A DNA stretch of 64,000 bases. Source: Clavaria fumosa (Eukaryota > Basidiomycota > Agaricomycetes > Agaricales > Clavariaceae). A program made the translations under genes and the position numbers. Positions 1 to 11,927 of the stretch are shown here, in pieces; position 1 is the stretch's first letter; every line of letters begins with the position of its first letter. The notes under the pieces were generated by a model. It was not told the origin of the DNA. It saw only the letters and a program-made list of their open reading frames with translations, and searched no databases. The stretch spans positions 2,418,001 through 2,482,000 of the forward strand of contig OX637800.1 in the NCBI GenBank assembly GCA_951802425.1, in the 5' to 3' direction.

Positions 1-1363
1 CTCTCGTATTCTCGCACAAACGCTCTATCCCTTTCTCTGACTAAGAATCTAATGATCCCAGGAGGGGCCACCATGCAGCGAAGGACTTTCAGATAGAAAA
101 CAAAGGAGATTGAGAATGACCCACACGAAAAGCTCGTTGACATAGTCCCTGACCAGCGCAGCAGACTCGGCGTCCATCGTCGAACTCGCAATCATGTGCG
201 GCAAGCCAACTGTTCCCACCGGGCCAGCCCTCCCGTCAGATATCATTGATAAGTGAATACGAGAGGGAGAAACACAAACCGAGCATCCTCAACAGATGCT
301 CCGCTCCGTAGATAGCGCTCATCTCCTTCTCCGCCCCCACCGCGACCTTGGGGCCCGTGACAAAGCGCTTGCGGGTCTCAGCGTATTGAGGCCTTTCGAA
401 GCGGTAAAGCAGATTGGCACCCAGAGAGCGGTCAAAATAAACTTGCAAACCAGAGATGATAGTGGGCAGGATGACGGAGGGTTGGTGTAAACTAGGTTTT
501 GCGATACCAGCTACGTAGTCAGAGACGTGTGTAGAGAGGATGTCGGGGTAATAGTAATAGAAACGGTACCTAGTCTTAGGGAGGGAAAGGACATGTTGCT
601 TAAATTCCTGTAGAATCTCAACGACTGTTGGCGACCGGGGCAGAGGAACGAGCTGTCGGCGCAAGATATTAGAAGGGCGCCGTCTGTCTTTAGAAGATGC
701 CAAGAACCGACAAAGACGAACTTGGTTATTCTTCGTGACAGCCTCCCAATCGTCAACCAGGATCACTTTCAGCACCTCCGGAACGTTCAGCTTCACCTCG
801 GGTCTCCTAGAATCCCCGTCCTGCAGAATCGTGGGATAGGTAAATAAATAATCGAGCACCCGGCCCGGAGAGCCAACAATATTGTGTCACCTCTTCGCGC
901 CCTCGTTTCGTGCCCCTTCCTTCCTTCCTCCCGGCGCGTGACGACCCCGCTTCCTTGATCGCTGCGGCTGACGCGTGATGCGCCTTACCCTTCGAAGAGG
1001 AGGAGGAAGAGGACGTGGCGGCCGCGGCCGCAGTAAGTGCTGCCGACTGTGCGGCCAGGCCCTTTTGCAACATGATGTTGCCGTCATTGTATTTGAGCAG
1101 ACGCGTGACGGGGACCCACTCGTCCCAACTGCACAAATGAGAGCACATATGTTTCAACACAGTCCAAGCAAATCGGTAACACGGGGAGAACCGCACGTCT
1201 GCTTCCATCCTTTATAGTGCACGAAGAAATGTGGGCCGGTTTGGTCAGACTGGGTACTGGACTCGTCCCATATTTCGGCTTTGAGGATCTTCGCTTCGTA
1301 TATGAGGGGCCCGTGATAGCAGAGGACACGCTCGTTGGGAGCGTACGGGAGTTGTTGAGCCAT
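1..1363 (-). CDS. EAF3: Eaf3/MRG15-type chromodomain protein, 3' end outside window
   Basis: Chromatin reader of NuA4 histone acetyltransferase and Rpd3S deacetylase complexes; the family binds H3K36-methylated nucleosomes. The start is the ATG at 1361-1363 (MAQQLPYAPNERVLCYHGPL). A chromo-barrel follows, with VHYKGWKQ joined across a short intron to TWDEWVP (donor about 1193, acceptor just above 1150), the expected aromatic cage region. A basic, Ala/Ser-rich linker (about 900-1060) leads to the MRG domain: PRSPTVVEILQEF, TRYRFYYYYPDILS, YRFERPQY and AEHLLRMLG. A further exon encodes LPHMIASSTMDAESAALV and NELFVW. After one more intron the last visible frame reads RERDRAFVREYES, the usual MRG C-terminus, and runs off position 1, so only a few residues are missing. 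It is divergent from mago (123 bp between ATGs). The family call is firm; exact splice sites are by eye. Confidence 0.9.
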
Positions 1364-1486
1364 TTTGCCACCCAACTGGAGGGAGAGGGAGGAGGGAAAG
1401 CAATTGGATGTCACGGGACCGTGGCTTATATCATCATCGCAGCGCGACTTGACCACTCTTCCTCGACAGACTTGCAAATTGTCCAA
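1364..1486. promoter_or_regulatory. Shared promoter between EAF3 and mago nashi
   Basis: Only 123 bp separate the two divergent start codons, so the promoters and 5' leaders must overlap or be bidirectional. I see no obvious TATA box. This is inferred from gene spacing only. Confidence 0.5.
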
Positions 1487-2415
1487 ATGACCACGCATAT
1501 CGACAACGACCCGTTCTATCTAAGGTAAAGCGTTAACTCTCAAGCGGGGTGAACCAGCGTATCTAACGTGATTCCAACGTATGGTTTTTTTGCAGATACT
1601 AGTCCGTGACCGTTTTCTCTAATATTTCAAAAACAAGCGCTGACTCAACCTTTGCCATCGCGACCCTTTGACCGACGTCCCTCTTTTTTACCATTTTTTA
1701 GCACCGGTCATTCAGGCAAACACGGCCACGAGTTCCTCGAGTTTGAGTACTCGCACGGCCGGCTGCGCTATGCCAACAACTCCAACTACCGCAATGACAG
1801 TCTCATCCGCAAGGAAAGTCAGTAAAAAGATTACGTTCTCAAAGACGCCCGCGCCTATTCCCCCTGACGGTTTTGTCGTCTGACGCTACCATTTCTACAG
1901 TGTGGATAGGCCAGCTCGTCGTCAAAGAGCTCAAACGTATCATCGAGTCAAGCGAAATCACGAAGTGAGCCGTCATATGTGTTCACAGCGCCTTCTTGTC
2001 CGCTCACAACACTCTACTTTATATCTGCCTCTCGCGCGCCGGGCTGAATTCACCCCATCAAGAGAGGATGATACGAACTGGCCAAAAAAGAACATCGTCG
2101 GCAAGCAGGAACTCGAGATCCGCATCGGCAATGACCACATCGCGTTTGAGGTGCGCCGTCGCTCTTTTGCTGCCTCATCACGGCCTCTCTGACGATGCTG
2201 CGCTCGCGCACACGCGCACACAGACCGCCAAGATTGGCTCCCTAGTCGACATTCAAGACAGCGAGGACCCAGAAGGCCTCCGCGTGTTTTACTACCTCGT
2301 GCAAGACTTGAAGGTGAGAGTCGACACCTCCACCAGCACCACATCCGGCTGACCGTGGCTGCAGTGCCTCATCTTCTCACTTATCTCTCTCCACTTCAAG
2401 ATCAAACCTATATGA
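1487..2415 (+). CDS. mago: Mago nashi, exon junction complex core subunit
   Basis: Mago pairs with Y14/RBM8A in the exon junction complex deposited on spliced mRNA. Seven exons give a 150-residue protein (human MAGOH has 146): 1487-1524, 1596-1601, 1702-1817, 1901-1964, 2063-2150, 2224-2313 and 2365-2415. Recognisable blocks are [75 protein letters not shown] and the terminal [16 protein letters not shown]. Exon 2 is only six bases (ATACTA). It is needed to restore the conserved RYY between FYL and TGHSGK, and skipping it keeps the frame but deletes two conserved residues. Total coding length is 453 nt, a whole number of codons, and all introns are GT-AG. Identity is certain; the microexon is strongly supported by conservation but not by transcript data. 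Confidence 0.95.
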
Positions 2416-3279
2416 CATCGTAGATGTACGACTCCATTTTCGTGTAAAAGTGTAAAAAGAAAAGCGGCACCCCGAGGCTCGCGTACTAATCATGCTTAAA
2501 CATTAGAGAATGAGAACCAATACATCGTCCCCTCTTTTCCAAATATTGAACCAAGTAAGAGCAAGTACTCTTGAGACCCGTAACACTACCACTTGTCTGA
2601 GTTAGGCTTCTCGCTCGGCAAGTGAGAGAATAATCAGTTTGTATAGTATGTATAGTAATAGTAATGCACTTGTGAGACAGACAGACATTGACCCGCTGGA
2701 ATAACGACCGAATGTAAGTGAGATCGACGACGGCATTCACCATCCCCACCCTCCCTCTCGTCCCCGCCAGTCCGCCGCCTCGTACCGTCTAATTACGTAC
2801 AAAGAAGCCGAGAAAGAAAAAAAAGAGCTTAAAAAAACAAAACGCAAATATCTATGAACCCAAGAAGCAATAAAGAATGCGCAACATACATCGCCGGAGA
2901 AATTAAGTAAGAGAAGCCGCAGGACAGGACCGCGCAAGGGTCAGCCGTGGGGGAGTATCCTACAAAAGGCAAGAGAGTGATAGATGTGTATCGAGTGCAT
3001 TGTGTGTGCTGCGTGCGATAGGTTGTGTGAAAGAGAGAGAATCAGGCGAGGGTGAGGGTGACAGGAGTCGTGCCAACGGCAGGACTCGGGGTCGTCAAAC
3101 CAACGCGGCGAATCTAGCAAAGTGAAAGGCTCCGTCCCAAGGAGAGATGAAGAAGAGAAGGGAAGAAAGAATTGCGTATTAGAAATAAAGAGTGGTTTCG
3201 GTTGTGATCTTGCGTCTGGATAAGAAAAGAATCAATAATGATATCACGGACAGTGGCATGCAGGAAGTCCCACCTAAGG
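2416..3279. other. Convergent intergenic region / 3' UTRs
   Basis: This gap lies between the convergent mago and casein kinase genes. It holds A-rich and T-rich runs typical of 3' UTRs and no convincing gene. A short minus-strand open stretch near 3043-3110 (IRRVGLTTPSPAVG, then a stop) follows an AG and could be an alternative last exon of the kinase, but I could not fit its phase. Confidence 0.5.
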
Positions 3280-4588
3280 TTATTGATTCTTCTGATCGCA
3301 CGCCTCACACGTTCTACACCTCCCGCTTCCGTTCCCCCTCCCAGCAGCTCCGCCACTCTTCCCCCACCGGCTTGCACTCCCCCAATCAAACACACCGTCA
3401 TACGAAATCCCCCTGCGCTGCCCAAGCCCGCGCAACATCTCCCTCAGGCCCTTGTAGTCCGGAAGGTCCTCAAACGCGAGCCCGCGCGCGTAGCGGTAAA
3501 GCACGTCTACCTCACGCGGGAGGCCGACGGTGAGCAGCGCCTCGCACTCGAGCTTCTTGTCCCGGATCAGGTCCCACGTCGCGGAAACTGTTGGCCCACG
3601 CAGCCGCCGCCACGGAAGCGTCCCCCGCAAGAAGTAGATCAGCATGTACGCGAGCGACTCGAGGTCGTCCCGCCTACTCGACTCTATTCATTGCACCAAA
3701 AAAGAGACAGTCAGCACGCAACGAAACCCCAAGGAGATATGGGAGGGGGGGGGTTGCCTCACCAATCCCGAGATGCGCGTGGATCGCGGCAAAGAGAGAC
3801 GTGCCAACGCCGTGGCGCCCCTCGACGTCCTGATAGTACGGGATGTGCGCGCCTGTGAGCGGGTCGCGGTACCGCTTCGCGAAGCCAAAGTCGATCACGT
3901 TGACCACGGTGTGGTGCGAGTTTCCCGTGCCGCGCGCCGTTCCCATGACGAAGTTGGCGGGCTTTACGTCGCGGTGGAGCAGGTCGCGCGAGTGGATGAA
4001 CTCGATGCGCGAAAGCTGTGTGGCCACATCAACATCAGGATAAGAATGATCGTCATGATCACGAAAAAAAAAAAGATGACATGGTGACACGACGACACCC
4101 ACCAACTGGTCAGCCAGGAGAAGCACGGTCTTGAGGCTGAACTTGCAGTGGCACATCTTGAAGAGGTCGTCGAGGCTGGGCCCGAGGAGGTCAAGTACGA
4201 GGACGTTGTAGTCGCCCTGCTTGCCGGACCACATGATCCAGGGGACGCCGGGGGCACCCATGAGAGTCTTGTAGATTTTGGATTCTTGCTTGAGCGGGCT
4301 GATGTGACGCGAGACGTTGTTGTTGTTCGCTGGGACGGACGCGCCACCTTTTTTGTTATGGGCATTGGTGGTGGTAGCAGGGGTAGAAGTAGTGTTGAGG
4401 ACGGGCTCAAGTTTGATTGCGACTTCTTTGCCGGCGATAGTGTGTACGCCAATGAAGACGGTGCCTAAAGTCGCGTGCATGAACGACGTTGACATTTTGA
4501 GGAGGAAAATGAAAGATGACCCACCGCAACCGCCCACGGCGAGTTCTTGTTCTAGCTTATATTTTCCTCCAAAGAAGGTGAGGTCCAT
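3280..4588 (-). CDS. Casein kinase I family protein kinase
   Basis: Ser/Thr kinase of the CK1 family. The ATG is at 4586-4588 (MDLTFFGGKYKLEQELAVGG). An intron splits the glycine loop and rejoins to give GGCGTVFIG. The ATP lysine is in GKEVAIKLEP and the catalytic loop is HRDVKPANFVMG. The DFG motif is in VNVIDFGFAKRYRDP, followed by the CK1-type activation segment (VEGRHGVGTSLFAAIHAHLG) and the SRRDDLESLAYMLIYFLRG block that replaces the usual APE helix. A second intron lies between LLLADQL and LSRIEFIHSRD, a third before SRRDDLES. A Thr/Asn-rich insertion of about 30 residues sits in the N-lobe after VAIKLEP. Divergent residues (VKPANF rather than IKPDNF; VGTSLFAA) suggest a non-canonical CK1 rather than the conserved HHP/YCK orthologue. 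The C-terminus is tentative. Confidence 0.85.
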
Positions 4589-4780
4589 GGTAGATGATGG
4601 TACGAAAGTGTTATTGAATCCAGATTCGAAAAAAAGCTACCGCAAAAGTTCCCGTTTGTGTGAATGGTGAACGAGTTGGGCTTGGTTGAGAGGTGATGTG
4701 GACTTAGACCGTGCAAATCCTTGTTCGCACCAAATGTGGGAATGCAACCACACCGTTAACTCACGTGGTATTTGTACTGG

Positions 4781-5826
4781 CTACGACGACACCGTAGACT
4801 CCTCCTTCAACGTTGTCTCATCCGATTCCACAGCAGCTTCATCGGTAGCCTTCAATTCCTGCTCGACAATGCTCGCACCCATCTCTTCGACCTTGTCTCT
4901 TACCGTCACCCAATCGGATACCTTGTCCAATCCCGCCTGCGCGTTTTTCCACCTCTGTTTCCCAATACTGACGGGTACACGCTCCCAGCGGACCACACGA
5001 AGGCCTACACCGCCAACGGCATGTAGCCTGAGGTAAGCGAGCCAGCGGTCGATGACGACGGGGTGGGCATCCCATGCCTTGATAGCGCGCTTGTGCACGA
5101 CACGCTCGAAGTTTTCCTGGGTTTTCTTGTGCGCAAACGGCCCTCTTGGGACCGTCCAAAGACTGCGCTGGCGCGGAAGCATCACGGTGTGTGAGATGGG
5201 CACGCCCAGCGCCGCGGCAGCATGTGCGGCGAAGTGTGTGTATAGCTCGAGTTGAGTGGGGACATACCCGCGGAAGTGAAGGAGGGCTACGGGGATGCCG
5301 TGTGTCTTTGGGTGGTAAATCGGATTGTAGACGCCTCTCCCATGTACGACGGTGGAGGAATAGACGGACTCTGCGAGATGCTCGCCAGATACGAGCAGAC
5401 GACGGGCCATTCGTCTGCAAGCCTAGAAAAGTAACGTGACCTCGTCAGTGCAGCACAGATCACGTGGCAGGTAACCGTGACTTCAACGCGGTCGGGACAG
5501 AATACTTGGTCGTGGCTCACGGTACCTAAACCCATTCATTGACCGGGAATCTCTCGCAGAGTGGAAGCCTACTGGTTCATCCAGCGGACGACCTCAACTT
5601 CAGGCACGCACCGACTCCAAGTCATCAATTTCGCCTTCGCGGGGCAATACGACTTTGGCGCGACGTGTATCACATTGTGGTGTTATGTTCAAAGGCGTGA
5701 CGACACGCGCGTCTGGGCGGGTGTTAAGGGCGTCGTTGATTATCTCTCATGTTAGACGGATGAGAGTAATGTTGGTCTCTGATGAGCTCGCAGAACCAGC
5801 AGCCTTGAGAACAGAGTTTGAATCAT
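4781..5826 (-). CDS. RSM10: Mitochondrial ribosomal protein uS10m (Rsm10)
   Basis: Subunit of the small mitochondrial ribosome. The core exon (5422-4781) has HPKTHGIPVALLHFRGY, GVPISHTVMLPRQRSLWTVP and HKKTQENFERVVHKRAIKAW, then RWERVPV and an acidic tail. I extend the gene upstream of the first Met of that exon. Exon 1 (5826-5797) starts MIQTLFSRLL, a mitochondrial presequence. Its 53 bp intron has a CTAAC branch site. Exon 2 (5743-5612) encodes 44 residues beginning IINDALNTRPD and ends at a GTGCGT donor. The next acceptor is TTTTCTAG at about 5423 with CTGAC upstream. Phases are all zero, giving about 267 residues. It is followed by CK1 on the same strand and preceded by SUS1 (133 bp). The core is certain; the N-terminal exons are inferred. 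Confidence 0.9.
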
Positions 5827-5959
5827 AAGCGACAGGCAAGCTGAAAGGTGAGATTTGGATCCATAAAAATAATAGCCGATGCTGGTACACCAACTGGGTG
5901 ACACTGCTGGATACATCGTACGTGGCACGAGTAAACAGAAAGGGAAAAGGCTGTATCCG

Positions 5960-6531
5960 TCATTCCAACTGCTTCTCGAGATACGCCCGAATGGTGCCGG
6001 AGACTTCACGTTGGACTGCGAGTGGGACAGACGCTGCAGAACAACGATTCGTTCATGAAGCAGTGAAAGGGACGAGCCTGATTAGAGCGTTTGTGTGAGA
6101 TACAAGGATGACTTCGAGGGCTCACCATGGACACTCGTGCCGAGCTCTTCCAAGAGCGTCCTGAACGGCAAAGGCTCCGTCGCTGCCAACGCGTGTTCTA
6201 GCAAAAGTGCATAAATTCCTGCCAGCGGAAATGGAACGACGGAACAACGCGAGGTTGCCAGCACACACGACTCAACTCACCTCGACTCCGATGCCGTAGG
6301 TCGTCCGTCCAACCGCTCTCGCTCAGTTTGCAGTTCAGCACGGAGCGTATCCTACACAAATTCCCGAAATGAATGGAAATAGCCGGTGAGTGGAGGTGGC
6401 ACGTACCGGTCCCACTCACCGCTCTCGGCGAGGCGTCGTATTAGTAGGGCGTAGATAGCGTCCAGGTCGAGTGCCGTCGCTGCTGATGACGATGCTGCAG
6501 CGGTGGCTCTACCAGCGGACGACGAAGGCAT
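5960..6531 (-). CDS. SUS1: Sus1/ENY2, SAGA deubiquitinase module and TREX-2 subunit
   Basis: Small protein that links SAGA histone H2B deubiquitination to mRNA export through TREX-2 at the nuclear pore. Four exons, 6531-6407, 6351-6281, 6197-6126 and 6033-5960, total 342 nt (113 residues). After an Ala/Ser-rich start the conserved helices read YALLIRRLAESGEWDRIRSV, LSESGWTDDLRHRSRE, PFRTLLEELGTS and VPLAVQREVSGTIRAYLEKQ. These match the ENY2 pattern of LVESGNYE, L..GW.D and V....R..V...IR.FL. Introns are GT-AG with donors GTACGT, GTGAGT and GTGAGC. SUS1 is intron-rich in yeast too, where splicing regulates it. No single reading frame covers the gene, so it is easily missed. It is divergent from the nitrilase gene (225 bp). 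Confidence 0.9.
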
Positions 6532-6755
6532 CACTTCTTCAGCTCAGCGATGGCTTTGACCAGTTTAGGTCGAGCAAATGAGTTAGAGTTCGACCTCAGT
6601 CTCGCGCGCGCCTTTGTGTCGGGGAGAGTTGAAGGAGATAGCCGTTACAAGCCACCAACGACGCGCTAATCAACGCTCTTTACTCTGCTCAACGGCTTTC
6701 GTCGGCGCGCACTGCGATAACATGCCGAGAGAGAGGCTTAACCCTGAATGGGAGC
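6532..6755. promoter_or_regulatory. Shared promoter between SUS1 and the omega-amidase gene
   Basis: About 225 bp separate these divergent genes. The segment must hold both promoters. I see no clear TATA box; the assignment rests on spacing. Confidence 0.4.
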
Positions 6756-8546
6756 GTGTGCGATGACTCAAGTCGGAGCCCCGCCATGCTCCGTTACAGC
6801 ACCAGCATCAGGCTCAGGCTTAGGCTATTCCTCCGTCCTTGTCGCTCACCATCGATAACGACCGTTCACCAACTGCGACGGTCCACCAGCAATAGCAATA
6901 ACATGGCGATCTCAGTCACGCCTAAGGCTCAGGCCCCCGCGCCGCCTCCGTTTAAGCCGTTCAATCTCGCGTTGGTCCAACTGGGTTCGATCACCGCCGA
7001 CAAGACGAAGAACCTCCTACACGCGCGCGAGATGATCCTCAAGGCAGCATCTGGCGACGACGCGAGTAGCATTCCCAAACCAGATGTTGTCGTTCTACCC
7101 GTACGTCCTCGCTCTCGCGTTCCCCGGTCCACGGTTGACACGCACCTTGTAAAAAACGCGCACACCACAGGAATGTTTTAACTCTCCATACGGGCATCTC
7201 CACTTCCCTGTGTATGCCGAGCCGATCGGGTACACCCCTGGCAAGCCTTACGACGTAGAGAAAAGCCCCAGTGAGAGTGTGCGCATGCTCTCTTCTGCCG
7301 CCCGAGAAGCTGGCATCTGGTTGATCGGAGGTCCGTTGAGATCCCCAAAACTTGTACCAGCACAGGCGATTAGCTGATGAGGCCGTTTTCTTCATAGGAT
7401 CTATACCAGAGCTGGACGTCACGGATAACAAGGTATACAACACATGCACGGTGTACTCACCTACAGGTAAGCAAAAAATTGCAATTCTCCGTATCGCCGA
7501 TTATTCTCAATCTTTTGGAAAAGGCCACCTGGTCGCGTTACACCGCAAGGTCCATCTCTTCGACGTCGACATCCCGGGCGGGATCAAATTTACCGTGAGC
7601 ATCCCCGAGCAGCCGCCGGCCGCATCTCTCTCCCACCAACTCACCTCTGCTTTCCAGGAAAGCATCACCCTCAGCGCCGGCAACACTCTCAACTTCTTCG
7701 ACACAGGTTTGGCCTCATCTTTCTTTCCTCCCTTCGGCTCATCCGTGCGCATACACCCAACCTAGACTTTGCCCGCATCGGCATTGGCATTTGCTACGAC
7801 GTGCGCTTCTCGGACATGGCAGCTGTTTTAGCACGCCGAGGTCAGTTTCTCTCTTTAACGTTTGGCTCAATGGTGGTGTCATGCTCACGGAAACAACGTC
7901 GCTGTTTCTCAAGGCTGCCATGCTATCATATATCCTGCCGCGTTCAACATGGTCACCGGTCCTTTGCACTGGGAGCTCCTCTCCAGAGCCAGGTCTGTTC
8001 GGATCTCAGCTGTTAACCCTCCCTAGCGGCAGAAAAGCACTCACTGACCCGCATGACGTGTGACAGGGCCATTGACAACCAAATCTACTTCTCCATGTGC
8101 AGCCCGGCTCGCGATACGACTGCGGAATATATACCCGTGAGAAACACTCTCCTCTCTTCATTCTCGAACCACATTCCCCTTTTTACACTCCTTCCGCTAA
8201 TTTTTTCCTCTTACAGTGGGGTCACTCGCTGGTCGTCGATCCGATGTACGTAACGTTCAGTGCTTGCGGGTGTGACCCCCGAAGAAAACTCACGTTCTCT
8301 CCCCTTTACATCGATAGGGGAAAGGTGGTCTGCCAGGCAACAGAAAACGAGGAGATCGTGCACATCCATATAGGTGCGTTCTCCCGCTCCACGGTCCACC
8401 TTAACGACGTGGTCGCTTCCTCCTCACAATGTTGTCTCATCGTCATCATTCATTTTTTAGATCCGACGACGTTCAATAATGCCCGGGCGGGGATACCGGT
8501 CACGAAGCACCGACGGTTCGACGTCTACCCCGACGTGAGCAAGTGA
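6756..8546 (+). CDS. NIT2: NIT2-type omega-amidase, nitrilase superfamily
   Basis: Carbon-nitrogen hydrolase expected to hydrolyse alpha-ketoglutaramate or alpha-ketosuccinamate to the keto acid plus ammonia. The catalytic triad is visible: Glu in [13 protein letters not shown] (split by an intron at about 7100-7170), Lys in [15 protein letters not shown] and Cys in [15 protein letters not shown]. Later blocks are [43 protein letters not shown] and [18 protein letters not shown], ending [15 protein letters not shown]. At least seven introns. Two or three starts are possible. The Arg-rich stretch from 6786 ([20 protein letters not shown]) looks like a mitochondrial presequence, while MAISVTP at 6903 would give a cytosolic form, so dual targeting is possible. 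Identity is strong; the start is open. Confidence 0.9.
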
Positions 8547-9034
8547 GGGTGGCGCTGCTCCTCTCCAGTCGTACGTACTCTTCCGGGAAGGTCGTTCGGA
8601 CTGGGCTTCACGTCAAGCCGCAACATTGGTGCAATAGAGCTTGGCTATCCTAGATTGTTATCGTATCTCTGGGCCCGTTTCGCGTGGCCAGTGTTATCCG
8701 TTAGTCAGTTTTGACTGATGAATAATGCAAAATGCAAAAACATGGCCAGGGTGGAATGTGTAAGCCTCGTCCACGACAATTACATGAGGAATAATAGGTA
8801 TAATCGGTGGGCAATTCGGGGTCCAAATTTTGGCGGGTGAAAGGCAGACGAGTGAATCGTTGAAGTGGCTCATATGAGCCGCTTCAGCCTCGAATCGCAA
8901 ATTCGATTTGAACGACTTTTCATAACAAAATCCAGATTTCAATATAATAAGAATTTGGAGCAGTAGCATAAAACATCGGTGGCATGGTAGTGTCAGAGTT
9001 GTCCTATGTGTCTTTTTGTCCATTCACTCAGTGC
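8547..9034. other. Convergent intergenic region
   Basis: About 490 bp between the ends of the omega-amidase and glycogen synthase genes. It is more AT-rich than the flanking coding sequence. I see no gene, repeat or RNA in it. Confidence 0.5.
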
Positions 9035-11674
9035 TCATTGACCGTTGACAAGGCCCCCATCCGTCCCAGACTCGTCATCATCCGTACCTCGGGCACCTTT
9101 CAGCCGGCTCAGTGCTGCGTCTGCCTTCAGGAGGTCTCCCTCGTTGAGACTCCTGAATGCACCTCCTCCAGGGGTGCTTGCTCCTGACAGCGTTGAGCTA
9201 GCACGAGAACGGACCTTCATCACGAGCGGGCTGGCAAGACATGTCGTCAGAATACGGGGGAGGTAACGCCGAAAAGCCACGTCCTCACAATGGGTAGCTG
9301 TCTTCCTCCTCCTCTGATCGCGGCCAGCCAAAGCCATGGTAATCGCTCGTGGTAAGCGACTGCATCTAATGACATCAGAGGGCGCTTGTCAGCTCCGTCC
9401 TCCCCTTCAACTGCATAACGTACCTCATCCGTTAATGTACCAATGTCGCCAGGCGTCGCCACCCCCCTCAATCGCGGACTGGCCGGCACCGAAATCGGTA
9501 TCATCCGCTCCACACCACCCCCGAACGAATCGAGGTCGTCATCATCAAACATACCACCCGCAGAGGGGACGAACGCATGCGGATACGCGCGCCGGAGCGC
9601 CAGCTGGCGCGCCTTGGAGTACTCGATCCCCAAGTTTTTCCAGTCCAGCAACGGGCTCAGCCGCTCCACGCGGTTCCGCTGGTTGATCCGCTGCCGCCGC
9701 GTCTTGCTGCAGAACGAGAACATGTAGTTCGTCAACTGGCTGACCGAGTCCTCGACGGACTTCATGCGTCGGTCGACGATGTAGCACCCTTCGTCTTCCG
9801 GCCGTTCGATGAGGTCATGCATGAAGCAGCCGAATCCGGACAGGTTCGTCGTGATGGAAGGGATCCCCATCTGCCCCGCTAAGCGCGATGGAGAGACGTT
9901 GGAACCGGAAGTCACTTACAACCGTACACTCCGCTGGCGTGTAGCCCCACGGCTCATAATAGCTTGGAAACACGCCCAGGTGACAACCTCGCACAAATTC
10001 CTCGTAGTCCAGTCCTAAGATTGGATTGTTCGAATTTAGGAAGTCAGGGTGGAAGACGATTTTAACACGGTCATTAGAATGATTGAAGAGCTTGACCCGA
10101 CGAATCTGGCCCAAGATAGGGTCACCGGCGTCGTCAGCCATGTTATGTGTCGTTATTGGCGGGAGAGTATTGCGCTTGAGGGCAAAAATACGGCGCTTAA
10201 GAAGGACTTGATCCTCCTCCGGGAGGAGCTCTTCCAGCGTAGGTACCGGCTTTTGCTCGCTGAAAGAATTCACGTCAAATGTGGAGCATTGGCGGTCCAG
10301 ACACTTCAACTGACCCATGCAATTTCGCAGCATGCTCAAATAATCGTGCGCCTATTCTGTTCTGAATCTCGGTCACAGTATCTCGGAGTTGCTTGGTGAC
10401 GGCTTGACCCTTCAGAGCTTCGACCGTGTAGGAGTGTGAGGCAGCCGGCATAATTATAAAGGCGACAACGGTAATAGAAGAACCCGACGTTTGCAGATGG
10501 TAATTAAGCCCTTGAACGAGGCCAAGTCCGTCGCTCTCCTTCAGAAGTCATTGAGAATGAAGACTTACGAGCAAGAGCTTCAATGAACATATCCACGCCC
10601 TTGTTACGATATTCATAACGGCCAGCGGTAAACATCTGGGAAAGATGTTTGTAAGAGAACAAAAGGCAAGACAAACAACACACATAAAGAGTATTGTCCA
10701 GATCAAAGTCCAAGTGGCCATAGAAATGGCCCCGAATAAATTCGTTTATCTTGGTCTTAGCAGTGGAGTGCATATTTTGAAATTCATGCATTGCTTGGAA
10801 TTTAACGACATTGAGACCGTTTGGGACTACACCGTCTGGCTTGCGCTTGAGCAGATGCTCAGCCTCGTATGCGGTGATGTGCGAAACGGTGGTGAAAACA
10901 TCCGCGCAATGAGCGGCGGACCGCTCGATGCAGTAGCGGTGGTATATGCCGCGCTTCCCTGCTTCGTGGTCCACATCAAAGTATTGTAAATTATTGTAGA
11001 AATCAACGCTGCCCGCGCACAGATAGCGACCGAGAAGGGTAGCGTGAGTCGTGAAAACAGTGGTGACGTCTATGTGCCGTTTTCGACAGAGAGGAATAGC
11101 GAGACCGGCTTGCCATTCGTGGAAGTGCGCGATGACGGCCGTGTGAAGCTGATTGGAAACGTACTACAAAAGCGAAGAAATGGGTCTGCGACCAGAAAGA
11201 TGAAACGCACGGATGGAAACTCACTTCTCCGAGAAACCAAGCGACCAGGTACCCAAAGACAATGGCTTCGTTCGTCTCGTGATCATGTGGTGGAGAAGGT
11301 ATGCCAGCGAGATTCCATATATCGCCTTTCCATTCGTCTAAACGCGAATACATGCTACCGGTGTCAAAGAGAAGGACATGCGGAGCGCCCTCGATTAACC
11401 AGCGGCCGAAGAGAAGGTTCACGCCTTGAGAACGCATCAACTCGAGGGTGGCCGCGAGGTGAGGATCTGTCGGCTCCTGAGCTTCGACCTCCATCGGAGC
11501 AGACTTACGGCTCAATGGGCCGATGAGATAGTATCTGTCCCCGAATTCCGAGAGGGTGACAGGAACTTTAGTTTTAATGACCGTGTATATACCGCCCACT
11601 TTATTTGCGACCTCCCATGCGCATTCGAACAGGATTGGGTTTCGCAGATCCCGTTTATCGTCTGGAGCAGACAT
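9035..11674 (-). CDS. GSY1: Glycogen synthase
   Basis: GT3-family UDP-glucose-glycogen glucosyltransferase. The ATG is at 11672-11674 ([20 protein letters not shown]), followed by [16 protein letters not shown], the UDP-glucose site with the KVGG loop. Further blocks are [29 protein letters not shown] and, in later exons, AHFHEWQ-type sequence, [39 protein letters not shown] and [11 protein letters not shown]. The C-terminal half has [20 protein letters not shown], the E-x7-E region of the GT-B fold. The tail ([20 protein letters not shown]) is Ser/Thr-rich, as in family members regulated by phosphorylation. About eight introns interrupt the gene. The stop is at 9035-9037. TMEM19 lies upstream on the same strand. 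Confidence 0.93.
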
Positions 11675-11927
11675 GGCGCGGCGAAATGGTCGCGATTCAA
11701 AAGCAAAGTCGGGATGAGGTGGAGTACGATGAGGAGGACAGGATGTTTGGACGCGTGACCGCGCCATGGGTTGATAACGTCATCATCACATAAATTGTAT
11801 TGAAAATTTAAAGAAAAATAATAACACGTTTGGACCGTCAGCCCATAGCACCGAACATTATCGCCATCAAAGTCGACGACACCAAGTTGACCTGGGAACG
11901 GAAGGTGAGATAAATCAGCGGTCAAAA

